Below are positions 43,712 to 51,185 of a DNA stretch of 63,352 nucleotides, one piece after another (the stretch's first letter is position 1; every line of letters starts with the position of its first letter). The DNA is from Paraburkholderia antibiotica. GTDB lineage: Bacteria; Pseudomonadota; Gammaproteobacteria; Burkholderiales; Burkholderiaceae. The DNA is taken from assembly GCF_012927125.1 (NCBI RefSeq), contig NZ_JABBFZ010000030.1:1-63352 (forward strand), given 5' to 3'. The notes under the pieces are model-generated. The model saw only the letters and a program-made list of their open reading frames with translations, had not been told where the DNA came from and did not search any database. Made by a program: the position numbers and the translations under genes.

Positions 43712-44830
43712 TCAGCCCGCGCGACGCTTGCGGGTGGCCTCGGCGAGCGTGGCGAGCACCGGCTCGGTCTGCGCCCAGCTCACGCAGGCATCCGTAATCG
43801 ACACGCCGTAACGCAACGGCACCCCGGCCTTCAGATCCTGACGGCCTTCTTCCAGATGACTCTCGAGCATCACGCCGATGATGCGGCGCTCGTGCTCCGC
43901 CAGTTGCCGTGCGATGTCCTGCGCGACTTCAATCTGCCGCGTGTGCGATTTGTTCGAGTTCGCGTGCGAGCAGTCGATCATCACCTGTTCGCGCAGTCCC
44001 GCCGAACGTAGCGCGTCGCAGGTGGCCTGCACCGATGCGGCATCGTAGTTCGGTCCTTTCTTGCCGCCGCGCAGAATCACGTGCGCTTCGTCGTTGCCGC
44101 GCGTTTCGAAGATCGCGGCCATGCCCATTTTCGTCATGCCCATGAACGCATGGCTCGCGCGCGCCGCGACGATCGCATCCGCCGCGATCTGCACGCCGCC
44201 GTCGGTGCCGTTCTTGAAACCGATCGGGCAGCTCAGGCCCGAAGCGAGCTGCCGATGGCTCTGACTCTCGGTCGTGCGCGCGCCGATCGCGCCCCACGCG
44301 ATCAGATCGGCGATGTACTGCGGGCTTAGCAGATCGAGGAATTCGGTCGCGGTCGACAGCCCCAGGCCGTTGATGTCGAGCAGCAATTGCCGCGCGAGAC
44401 GCAGGCCCTCGTTGATGCGGAAGCTGCCGTCGAGACGCGGGTCGTTGATATAGCCTTTCCAGCCGACCGTCGTGCGCGGCTTTTCGAAGTACACGCGCAT
44501 CACGATCAGCAGATCGTCCTTGTAGTGATCGGCGGCGGCCTTCAGCTTGCGCGCGTATTCGATCGCCTGGTCGTGATCGTGAATCGAACACGGGCCGGTG
44601 ATCAGCACCAGGCGGTCGTCGCGGCCGTGCAGAATGTCGGCGATTTCCGCGCGGGTCTTTTCGACCAGCGTCTGCACGGTGGGCGGCACCGGCAGTTCGT
44701 CCTGCAGCAGCGCGGGCGAAATCAACGGACGGACCGCGCCGATACGCACGTCGTCGATGCGCGTGGTGTCCTGGGTGGCGTCGGCCGAGCCGACTTCCTG
44801 ATCGTGCAACGGGTTGTCGAGGGCGCTCAA
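43712..44830 (-). CDS. aroG: 3-deoxy-7-phosphoheptulonate (DAHP) synthase, type I, TTG start
   Basis: 372 residues of the class I alpha DAHP synthase family (AroF/G/H), first enzyme of the shikimate pathway: phosphoenolpyruvate plus erythrose 4-phosphate. Motifs: LVLITGPCSIHDHDQAIEYA (metal Cys), YFEKPRTTVGWKGYINDP, GARTTESQSHRQLASGLS, GFKNGTDGG, HVILRGGKKGPNYD and VMIDCSHANSNKSH (metal ligands). The start is a TTG at 44830 (TTGAGCGCC) with GGAGA 7-11 bases upstream; no ATG or GTG fits better. It carries a longer N-terminal tail than E. coli AroG, in the region where feedback inhibition is set. Monocistronic. Confidence 0.93.
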   Translation of the reverse strand: MSALDNPLHDQEVGSADATQDTTRIDDVRIGAVRPLISPALLQDELPVPPTVQTLVEKTRAEIADILHGRDDRLVLITGPCSIHDHDQAIEYARKLKAAADHYKDDLLIVMRVYFEKPRTTVGWKGYINDPRLDGSFRINEGLRLARQLLLDINGLGLSTATEFLDLLSPQYIADLIAWGAIGARTTESQSHRQLASGLSCPIGFKNGTDGGVQIAADAIVAARASHAFMGMTKMGMAAIFETRGNDEAHVILRGGKKGPNYDAASVQATCDALRSAGLREQVMIDCSHANSNKSHTRQIEVAQDIARQLAEHERRIIGVMLESHLEEGRQDLKAGVPLRYGVSITDACVSWAQTEPVLATLAEATRKRRAG

Positions 44831-44958
44831 GATATTCTCCGCAATCGGTGTGGGGGAGGCGGCGTGGCCGCCTGCCTGCGCGCCCCGTCGCGACTAACGC
44901 GCGCGGGCGCTGCATGGGTTTGACGTGCGCCGTGCGGGTTCTCGGCGGGGTTTCGCAT

Positions 44959-44986
44959 GACTTCGCATCACACGCGATGCGAAGTC
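44959..44986. repeat. Perfect 11-bp inverted repeat between aroG and the DUF72 gene
   Basis: GACTTCGCATC at 44959-44969 is the exact reverse complement of GATGCGAAGTC at 44976-44986, with six bases between. It lies about 130 bp upstream of the aroG start and 93 bp downstream of the DUF72 stop, both on the minus strand. No T tract. It may be a terminator for DUF72 or an operator for aroG. Confidence 0.5.
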
Positions 44987-45078
44987 TGGCGAGGGGCTGA
45001 GCGGATCGCGCACGGCTGCGCTGGCGCGATTATGACACTCGCGCCGGGCGCCGGCATGCCGGCGGGCAGCGTGCGGGC

Positions 45079-46338
45079 TCAGAGCCTTTGCAGCAGGGCG
45101 ATCGCGGCGGCCGGATTGCGTTCCTTGAAGCCGCTGATCACGTACAGGTAGACGTCGCGCGCGGTCGCGCTGACGGCTGGCGCGGCGCAGGTTTCCAGAT
45201 CGTTCGGCGTGGTGCCGGCCGCGAGCTGGCGCGCGCGGTCGGCCCAGGCGTCGAGCGCTTTAGTCGAATAACCGTGGGCTTCCGTTTCGCGGGTGCCCAT
45301 GATGCGCGCGTACACGAACGGCGCGGTGAGGTCGGCGATCTGCGGATAGTCGCTGTCGGCCGCGAGCACGATCGCGACTTTGTAGCGGCGCGCGAGCGCG
45401 ATAAATTCCGGTGTCCTGAACGACTCGTGACGCACCTCGACCGCATGCCGTATCGACTGTCCTTCGATGCTCTCGGGCAGCAGCTTCAGGAAGGCCTCGA
45501 AATCGTCGGGGTCGAATTTTTTGGTCGGCGCGAACTGCCAGTTGATGGGTCCGAGCTTCTGCTCGAGCAGCAGCACGCCGCTCGCGAAGAAGCGCTCGAT
45601 GGTTTCGCCGGCCTCGGCGAGCACTCTGCGGTTCGTCGCATAGCGCGGCGCTTTCAGCGAGAACACGAAATCGTCGGGCGTTTCCTGAGCCCACTTCTGA
45701 TAGCTGGCCGGCTTTTGCAAACCGTAGAACGTGCCGTTGATTTCGATCGAGGTCAGTTGCCGGCTCGCGTATTCGAGTTCGCGGCTTTGCGTGAGGCCGT
45801 CCGGATAGAACGGGCCGCGCCATGGCGCGTAGGTCCAGCCGCCGATACCGATGCGGATGTGCGAGGCGGTGGTTTTGGGCTTGGTGTGGGTGCTTGCGGT
45901 GGCGGCTTTGGTCTCACTGGGCGTGGCGGTTTCGCTCGCGGCACTCGACGCGGGAGCAGCTTGCGCGGCTTTTGTTCTGGCCTTGGCCTGCCTGGTGTCA
46001 GCTTTTTCGGGTGGCTGCGCGGCGGACTTCGCAGGCGGCTTCGGCGCTGCCTTTGCGGGTGGTTTGTCTATCGCCTTGGCAGGCGTTTTTGCGGCGGACT
46101 TCACGGGCGCTTTGGCGAGTGTCTTTGCCGACGGCTTCGCAGCGGACTTGGCTGCTACCTTCGCGGGCGGCTTCACGGGCGTTTTCGCAGGCGGCCTCGC
46201 AGCCGTTTTTGCCGGTGATTTTGCGGTTGCCTTCGCCGGCGACTTCACCGCGACCTTCGCGGCCGCTTTCACGCCTGGCTCCGCGGCTGCCTTCTCGCTT
46301 CGCGTTTTGCCGGGTTTCGCGCTTTTCGCTGCGGGCAC
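45079..46338 (-). CDS. DUF72 protein with a long histone-H1-like Ala/Lys/Pro-rich N-terminal tail
   Basis: 419 residues from a GTG at 46338 with AAGGAGA 7-13 bases upstream. Residues 1 to about 158 are low complexity, made of repeated PAK, AAK and PPAK units (for example KTAARPPAKTPVKPPAK), as in bacterial H1-like tails. The DUF72 TIM-barrel follows: IGIGGWTYAPWRGPFYPDG, FYGLQKPASYQKWAQETPDDFVFSLKAPRY, GVLLLEQKLGPINWQF, AVEVRHESF and FVYARIMGTRE. The DUF72 function is unproven. The tail is highly basic and could bind nucleic acid. Separate gene; the TetR gene lies upstream on the same strand, 48 bp away. Confidence 0.9.
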   Translation of the reverse strand: MPAAKSAKPGKTRSEKAAAEPGVKAAAKVAVKSPAKATAKSPAKTAARPPAKTPVKPPAKVAAKSAAKPSAKTLAKAPVKSAAKTPAKAIDKPPAKAAPKPPAKSAAQPPEKADTRQAKARTKAAQAAPASSAASETATPSETKAATASTHTKPKTTASHIRIGIGGWTYAPWRGPFYPDGLTQSRELEYASRQLTSIEINGTFYGLQKPASYQKWAQETPDDFVFSLKAPRYATNRRVLAEAGETIERFFASGVLLLEQKLGPINWQFAPTKKFDPDDFEAFLKLLPESIEGQSIRHAVEVRHESFRTPEFIALARRYKVAIVLAADSDYPQIADLTAPFVYARIMGTRETEAHGYSTKALDAWADRARQLAAGTTPNDLETCAAPAVSATARDVYLYVISGFKERNPAAAIALLQRL

Positions 46339-46386
46339 TTGGGCTCTCCTTCGTCTGCGGTCGACTGCGGCGGGGAAGCCCGTAGA

Positions 46387-47175
46387 TTAGCCGTTTTTGG
46401 TGCGGCGCGCGGCCTTGCCCGTGCCGGTGGCTTCGGCTTTGCCGCTGCCTGCGTCAGCCGCCGCACTGGCCTCTTCGAAGCGCCGGTTCGCTTCCGCGAC
46501 ATCCATCCTGAAGCGCTGCAATGCGTTGAGCGCCAGGTCCGGCGGCGTCAGCGCGGTCCAGAGCACGTCGATCAGCTGATCGGCGGTGGCGTCGATATCG
46601 ATCTGCCGGCTCGTCAGCGTCGCGTCCCACAGCACGTGCTCCATCGGCCCGAACACCATCGAGCGCAGCAGACGCAGCGGCATGTCCGTGCGAATCTCGC
46701 CGCTTTGCTGGCCCTGCGCGAGCACGCGCATCAGCGGCGCGGTATAGCGGCGCTGCAATTCGGTCAGCGCTTCATTCAGTTCGTGATGGCGCGCGCGCCC
46801 TTCGGACAGCACCAGCGCGCACAGATCGGTGCCGTTCACCAGCATCAGCCGCAGATGCATGCGCACGATGAACGCGAACTGCTGGCGCACACTGCCGTCG
46901 CGCGGCAGGCCCGCCTCGATCGCGCCGATGATCTCGTCGTACCAGTCGCCGATCACGCGTGCGCACAGCTCGCGCTTGCCGCGAAAGTAGCTGAACACGG
47001 TCGCCTCCGAAATGCCGAGGCGCTGCGCGATTTCGGCGGTCGTCGCGCGTTCGTAGCCCTTTTCGGAGAACACGTCGCGGCCGGCCTGAAGAATTTCCTT
47101 CACGCGCTGCTGCGACTTGCGTCCGGCCGGCTGGCGGCGCGACGCGGGGAGTCCGGCCTGTTCGGCAGCCATCAT
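46387..47175 (-). CDS. TetR-family regulator of the leucine catabolic operon (LiuQ-type)
   Basis: 262 residues. The helix-turn-helix lies at about 22-68: SQQRVKEILQAGRDVFSEKGYERATTAEIAQRLGISEATVFSYFRGKRELC. The ligand domain follows to about 225, then a Lys/Ala-rich tail. It is divergent from liuA, with a palindrome TTGACG-n6-CGTCAA in between. Betaproteobacteria are known to control leucine and isovalerate genes with a TetR-type regulator (LiuQ), where gammaproteobacteria use a MerR type. The start could be ATG 47175 or 47172; the frame is open to 47232. It likely senses an acyl-CoA intermediate. Confidence 0.85.
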   Translation of the reverse strand: MMAAEQAGLPASRRQPAGRKSQQRVKEILQAGRDVFSEKGYERATTAEIAQRLGISEATVFSYFRGKRELCARVIGDWYDEIIGAIEAGLPRDGSVRQQFAFIVRMHLRLMLVNGTDLCALVLSEGRARHHELNEALTELQRRYTAPLMRVLAQGQQSGEIRTDMPLRLLRSMVFGPMEHVLWDATLTSRQIDIDATADQLIDVLWTALTPPDLALNALQRFRMDVAEANRRFEEASAAADAGSGKAEATGTGKAARRTKNG

Positions 47176-47321
47176 ATGAGTCGAATTCAGATTTGTTTCA
47201 GCGAGGAGGGTAAAGCAGAACGCTTCAATCATGCTTCGATACCCGATGAACGCGATCCTAGCACCGAATCATGCCCATCGGGTGGTTTCGTCGAATTTCT
47301 GAGTAACACTCAAAAATATCT

Positions 47322-47339
47322 ATTGACGCTAACGTCAAT
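47322..47339. promoter_or_regulatory. Palindromic operator in the TetR-liuA interval
   Basis: ATTGACG at 47322-47328 and CGTCAAT at 47333-47339 are exact 7-bp inverted arms separated by CTAA. It lies 90 bp before the liuA start and 147 bp before the TetR start, a fitting place for control of both. A half-site-like CGTTGACAC follows near 47,353. Confidence 0.75.
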
Positions 47340-47428
47340 CTGGCGTGAAATGCGCGTTGACACGATTCATGATTCGCGCCGCGTCGTCAGGCGACGAACG
47401 GCCGCCCACGAACACTGGAGACACCGCC

Positions 47429-48610
47429 ATGCCCAATCTGCCCGGTTTGCAATTCCCGCTCGGCGAAGAGATCGAAATGCTGCGCGACAGCATTGCATCG
47501 TTCGCCGCCAAAGAAATCGCGCCGCGCGCGGCGGAAATCGATCGGACCGATCAGTTTCCGATGGACCTGTGGAAGAAGTTCGGCGATCTCGGCGTGCTCG
47601 GCATGACGGTCGCCGAGGAATACGGCGGCGCGAACATGGGCTACACCGCGCACATGATCGCGATGGAAGAGATCTCGCGCGCGTCGGCATCGGTTGGGCT
47701 CTCGTATGGCGCGCATTCGAATCTGTGCGTGAATCAGATCCACCGCAACGGCACGGACGCGCAGAAGCAGAAGTATCTGCCGAAGCTGGTGTCCGGCGAA
47801 CACGTCGGCGCACTCGCGATGAGCGAGCCGAACGCCGGCTCGGACGTGGTCAGCATGAAGCTGCGCGCGCAGAAAAAGGGCGATCGCTATGTGCTGAACG
47901 GCACCAAGATGTGGATCACCAACGGCCCGGACTGCGACACGCTGGTCGTCTATGCGAAGACCGATCCCGAAGCGAATTCCCGCGGCATTACCGCGTTCAT
48001 CGTCGAGAAGGGCATGAAGGGCTTTTCCGTCGCGCAGAAGCTCGACAAGCTCGGCATGCGCGGTTCGCACACCGGCGAACTGGTGTTCCAGGACGTCGAA
48101 GTGCCGGAAGAGAACATCCTCGGGCAGTTGAACGGCGGCGTGAAGGTGCTGATGAGCGGCCTCGACTACGAGCGCGCGGTGCTCGCGGGCGGCCCGACCG
48201 GGATCATGGTCGGGGTGATGGATGCGGTCGTGCCGTATATCCACGACCGCAAGCAGTTCGGCCAGTCGATCGGCGAATTCCAGCTGATCCAGGGCAAGGT
48301 CGCCGATCTGTACACGACGTTGCAGGCGTGCCGCGCGTATCTGTACGCGGTCGGCCGTCAGCTCGACACGCTCGGCAACGAGCATGTGCGCCAGGTGCGC
48401 AAGGACTGCGCGGGCGTGATTCTGTACACCGCTGAAAAAGCCACGTGGATGGCCGGCGAGGCGATCCAGATTCTCGGCGGCAACGGCTATATCAACGAGT
48501 ATCCGGTCGGGCGTCTGTGGCGCGATGCGAAGCTCTATGAAATCGGCGCGGGCACGAGCGAGATTCGCCGCATGCTGATCGGCCGCGAGCTGTTCGCCGA
48601 GACGCTGTAA
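47429..48610 (+). CDS. liuA: Isovaleryl-CoA dehydrogenase
   Basis: 393 residues of the acyl-CoA dehydrogenase family, oxidising isovaleryl-CoA to 3-methylcrotonyl-CoA and passing electrons to ETF. VGLSYGAHSNLCVNQIHRNG and ALAMSEPNAGSDVVSMKLRAQ mark the FAD and substrate face; the catalytic Glu sits in GLDYERAVLAGG (about 247), the internal position specific to isovaleryl-CoA dehydrogenases. C-terminal IQILGGNGYINEYPVGRLWRD. The ATG at 47429 has GGAGA 8-12 bases upstream; the open frame extends to 47345 but lacks family similarity. First gene of the leucine operon. Confidence 0.95.
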   Translation: MPNLPGLQFPLGEEIEMLRDSIASFAAKEIAPRAAEIDRTDQFPMDLWKKFGDLGVLGMTVAEEYGGANMGYTAHMIAMEEISRASASVGLSYGAHSNLCVNQIHRNGTDAQKQKYLPKLVSGEHVGALAMSEPNAGSDVVSMKLRAQKKGDRYVLNGTKMWITNGPDCDTLVVYAKTDPEANSRGITAFIVEKGMKGFSVAQKLDKLGMRGSHTGELVFQDVEVPEENILGQLNGGVKVLMSGLDYERAVLAGGPTGIMVGVMDAVVPYIHDRKQFGQSIGEFQLIQGKVADLYTTLQACRAYLYAVGRQLDTLGNEHVRQVRKDCAGVILYTAEKATWMAGEAIQILGGNGYINEYPVGRLWRDAKLYEIGAGTSEIRRMLIGRELFAETL

Positions 48611-48681
48611 GCAGGCGCGGGCGCGAGCCCCTACGAGCCTCTAAAGCCTTCAGAAAAACGGCACTCCGGAGAAGCCACGAC

Positions 48682-50289
48682 ATGCCGATCATCGAATCAA
48701 AGCTGAACCCGCGCTCCGACGAATTTCGCGCGAACGCGGCGGCGCTCGAAGCGCTCGTCGCCGATCTGCGCGCGAAAATCGAGCAGCTTGCGCAAGGCGG
48801 CGGCCAGGCCGCGCGCGACAAGCACACGAGCCGCGGCAAACTGCTGCCGCGCGAGCGTATCGCGCAACTGCTCGATCCGGGCACGCCGTTTCTCGAGCTG
48901 TCGCAGCTCGCCGCGTACGGCATGTACAACGACGACGCGCCGGGCGCCGGCGTGATCACCGGCATCGGCCGCATCGCCGGGCAGGAGTGCGTGATCGTCT
49001 GCAACGACGCGACCGTGAAGGGCGGCACCTACTATCCGGTGACCGTGAAGAAGCACGTACGCGCGCAGGAAATCGCCAGCGAAAACCGCTTGCCGTGCGT
49101 GTACCTGGTCGACTCCGGCGGCGCGAATCTGCCGAACCAGGACGACGTGTTTCCCGATCGCGATCACTTCGGCCGCATCTTCTACAACCAGGCGAATCTG
49201 TCGGCCGCGGGCATTCCGCAGATCGCCGTCGTGATGGGGTCGTGTACCGCGGGCGGCGCGTATGTGCCGGCGATGAGCGATGAATCGATCATCGTGAAGA
49301 ACCAGGGGACGATTTTTCTCGGCGGGCCGCCACTGGTCAAAGCCGCGACCGGCGAAGTCGTCAGCGCGGAAGACCTCGGCGGCGGCGATGTGCATACGCG
49401 GCTGTCGGGCGTGGTCGATCATCTCGCGCAGAACGACGCGCATGCGCTCGCGATCGCGCGCAGCATCGTGGGCAACCTGAATCGCGCGAAAGCGGCGCCG
49501 CTCGTGCTGCAGGAGCCGAAGCCGCCGCGCTACGACCCGCAGAGCCTCTACGGCGTGATTCCGGTCGATACGCGCAAGCCGTTCGATATCCGCGAGGTGA
49601 TCGCGCGTATCGTCGACGACTCGGCCTTCGACGAATTCAAGGCGCGTTACGGCACCACGCTGGTGTGCGGCTTCGCGCATATCTGGGGCCATCCGGTCGG
49701 CATCATCGCGAACAACGGCATTCTGTTTTCCGAGTCGGCGTTGAAGGGCACGCACTTCATCGAGCTGTGCTGCCAGCGCAAGATTCCGCTCGTGTTCCTG
49801 CAGAACATCACCGGCTTCATGGTGGGTCGCAAGTACGAAAACGAAGGCATCGCGCGTAATGGCGCGAAGATGGTGACGGCGGTGGCGACGGCGAAGGTGC
49901 CGAAGTTCACGGTGATCATCGGCGGCTCGTTCGGCGCGGGCAATTACGGCATGTGCGGTCGCGCGTATTCGCCGCGCCTCCTGTGGATGTGGCCGAACGC
50001 GCGCATCTCGGTGATGGGCGGCGAGCAGGCGGCCTCGGTACTCGCCACCGTCAAGCGCGATGGCATCGAAGCGAAGGGCGGCAACTGGAGCGCGGAAGAA
50101 GAAGAGGCGTTCAAGCAGCCGATCCGCGAGCAATATGAGCATCAGGGGCATCCGTACTATGCGAGCGCGCGGCTGTGGGACGACGGCGTGATCGATCCGG
50201 CGCAGACTCGCGACGTGCTCGGTCTCGGTCTGTCGGCGAGCATGAACGCGCCGATCGAAGACACGCGCTTCGGCGTGTTCAGAATGTGA
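48682..50289 (+). CDS. liuB: Methylcrotonyl-CoA carboxylase, carboxyltransferase (beta) subunit
   Basis: 535 residues, standard length for the non-biotin subunit. Two crotonase-like carboxyltransferase halves are present: YYPVTVKKHVRAQEIASENRLPCVYLVDSGGANLP, then GSCTAGGAYVPAMSDESI and the second half with IPLVFLQNITGFMVGRKYENEG and GGSFGAGNYGMCGRAY. It transfers carboxyl from biotin to 3-methylcrotonyl-CoA, giving 3-methylglutaconyl-CoA. It lies 71 bp after liuA; GGAGAAG lies shortly before the ATG. It partners the biotin subunit encoded at 51186. Confidence 0.95.
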   Translation: MPIIESKLNPRSDEFRANAAALEALVADLRAKIEQLAQGGGQAARDKHTSRGKLLPRERIAQLLDPGTPFLELSQLAAYGMYNDDAPGAGVITGIGRIAGQECVIVCNDATVKGGTYYPVTVKKHVRAQEIASENRLPCVYLVDSGGANLPNQDDVFPDRDHFGRIFYNQANLSAAGIPQIAVVMGSCTAGGAYVPAMSDESIIVKNQGTIFLGGPPLVKAATGEVVSAEDLGGGDVHTRLSGVVDHLAQNDAHALAIARSIVGNLNRAKAAPLVLQEPKPPRYDPQSLYGVIPVDTRKPFDIREVIARIVDDSAFDEFKARYGTTLVCGFAHIWGHPVGIIANNGILFSESALKGTHFIELCCQRKIPLVFLQNITGFMVGRKYENEGIARNGAKMVTAVATAKVPKFTVIIGGSFGAGNYGMCGRAYSPRLLWMWPNARISVMGGEQAASVLATVKRDGIEAKGGNWSAEEEEAFKQPIREQYEHQGHPYYASARLWDDGVIDPAQTRDVLGLGLSASMNAPIEDTRFGVFRM

Positions 50290-50344
50290 GCGCGGCGATG
50301 CCATCACGTATGACGCAACGACACGACGCAAGGGAGTGCGACGC

Positions 50345-51133
50345 ATGCAATACGAAACGCTGAAGCTCGAGGTGGCCGGCCAGGTCGCGACGCTCACGTT
50401 GAATCGTCCGGAAGTGCGCAACGCGTTCAACGAAACGATGATCGCGGAACTGACCGCCGCGTTTGCCGCACTCGACGCGCGCGACGACATCCGCGCGGTC
50501 GTGCTTGCCGCGAGCGGCAAGGCGTTCTGCGCGGGCGCCGACCTGAACTGGATGAAGAAGATGGCCGGCTACTCGGACGATGAAAATCGTGCCGACGCGA
50601 TGCGGCTGGCCGGCATGCTGTCGGCCGTGTATCGCTGCAACAAGCCGGTGATCGCGCGCGTGAACGGCGATGCGTACGCGGGCGGCATGGGCCTGATCGC
50701 CGCGTGCGATATCGTCGTCGCGATGGATTCCGCGCACTTCTGCCTGTCCGAAGCTCGGCTCGGCCTGATTCCTGCGACGATCGCGCCATACGTGATTCGC
50801 GCGCTTGGCGAGCAGGCTGCGCGGCGCTATTTCGTCAGCGCCGAAGCGTTCGACTGCGCGACGGCGCTGCGCCTCGGTCTGGTCAGCGAGTCGGTGAGCA
50901 GTCCGGAGCAACTCGACGCGACCGTCGCGCAACTCGCGCAAACGCTGTGCGCGAACGGTCCGCAAGCGGTGCGCGCATGCAAGCGGCTCGTGCAGGACAT
51001 CGCGGGCCGCGAGTTGAACGAAGCGCTGATCGCGGATACGGCGGTGCGTATTGCGCAAACGCGGGCCGGCGCGGAAGGCCGTGAAGGCGTCGCGTCGTTC
51101 CTCGAAAAGCGCTCGCCGGGCTGGCGCAACTGA
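50345..51133 (+). CDS. liuC: Methylglutaconyl-CoA hydratase (enoyl-CoA hydratase family)
   Basis: 262 residues with crotonase fold: LTLNRPEVRNAFN, oxyanion-hole motifs AFCAGADLNWMKKMAGY and NGDAYAGGMGLIAACD, and ARLGLIPATIAPYVI. The catalytic Glu region FCLSEARLGL is intact. The ADLNWM signature is typical of methylglutaconyl-CoA hydratases of leucine breakdown, forming HMG-CoA. It begins at ATG 50345 (MQYETLKLEV) with GGGAG upstream; an in-frame ATG nine bases earlier is less likely. Third gene of the operon. Confidence 0.93.
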   Translation: MQYETLKLEVAGQVATLTLNRPEVRNAFNETMIAELTAAFAALDARDDIRAVVLAASGKAFCAGADLNWMKKMAGYSDDENRADAMRLAGMLSAVYRCNKPVIARVNGDAYAGGMGLIAACDIVVAMDSAHFCLSEARLGLIPATIAPYVIRALGEQAARRYFVSAEAFDCATALRLGLVSESVSSPEQLDATVAQLAQTLCANGPQAVRACKRLVQDIAGRELNEALIADTAVRIAQTRAGAEGREGVASFLEKRSPGWRN

Positions 51134-51185
51134 CGCGCCTCACCAATCACCATCGCGCGCTACCGCCTATTTCATCGAGACCCTC

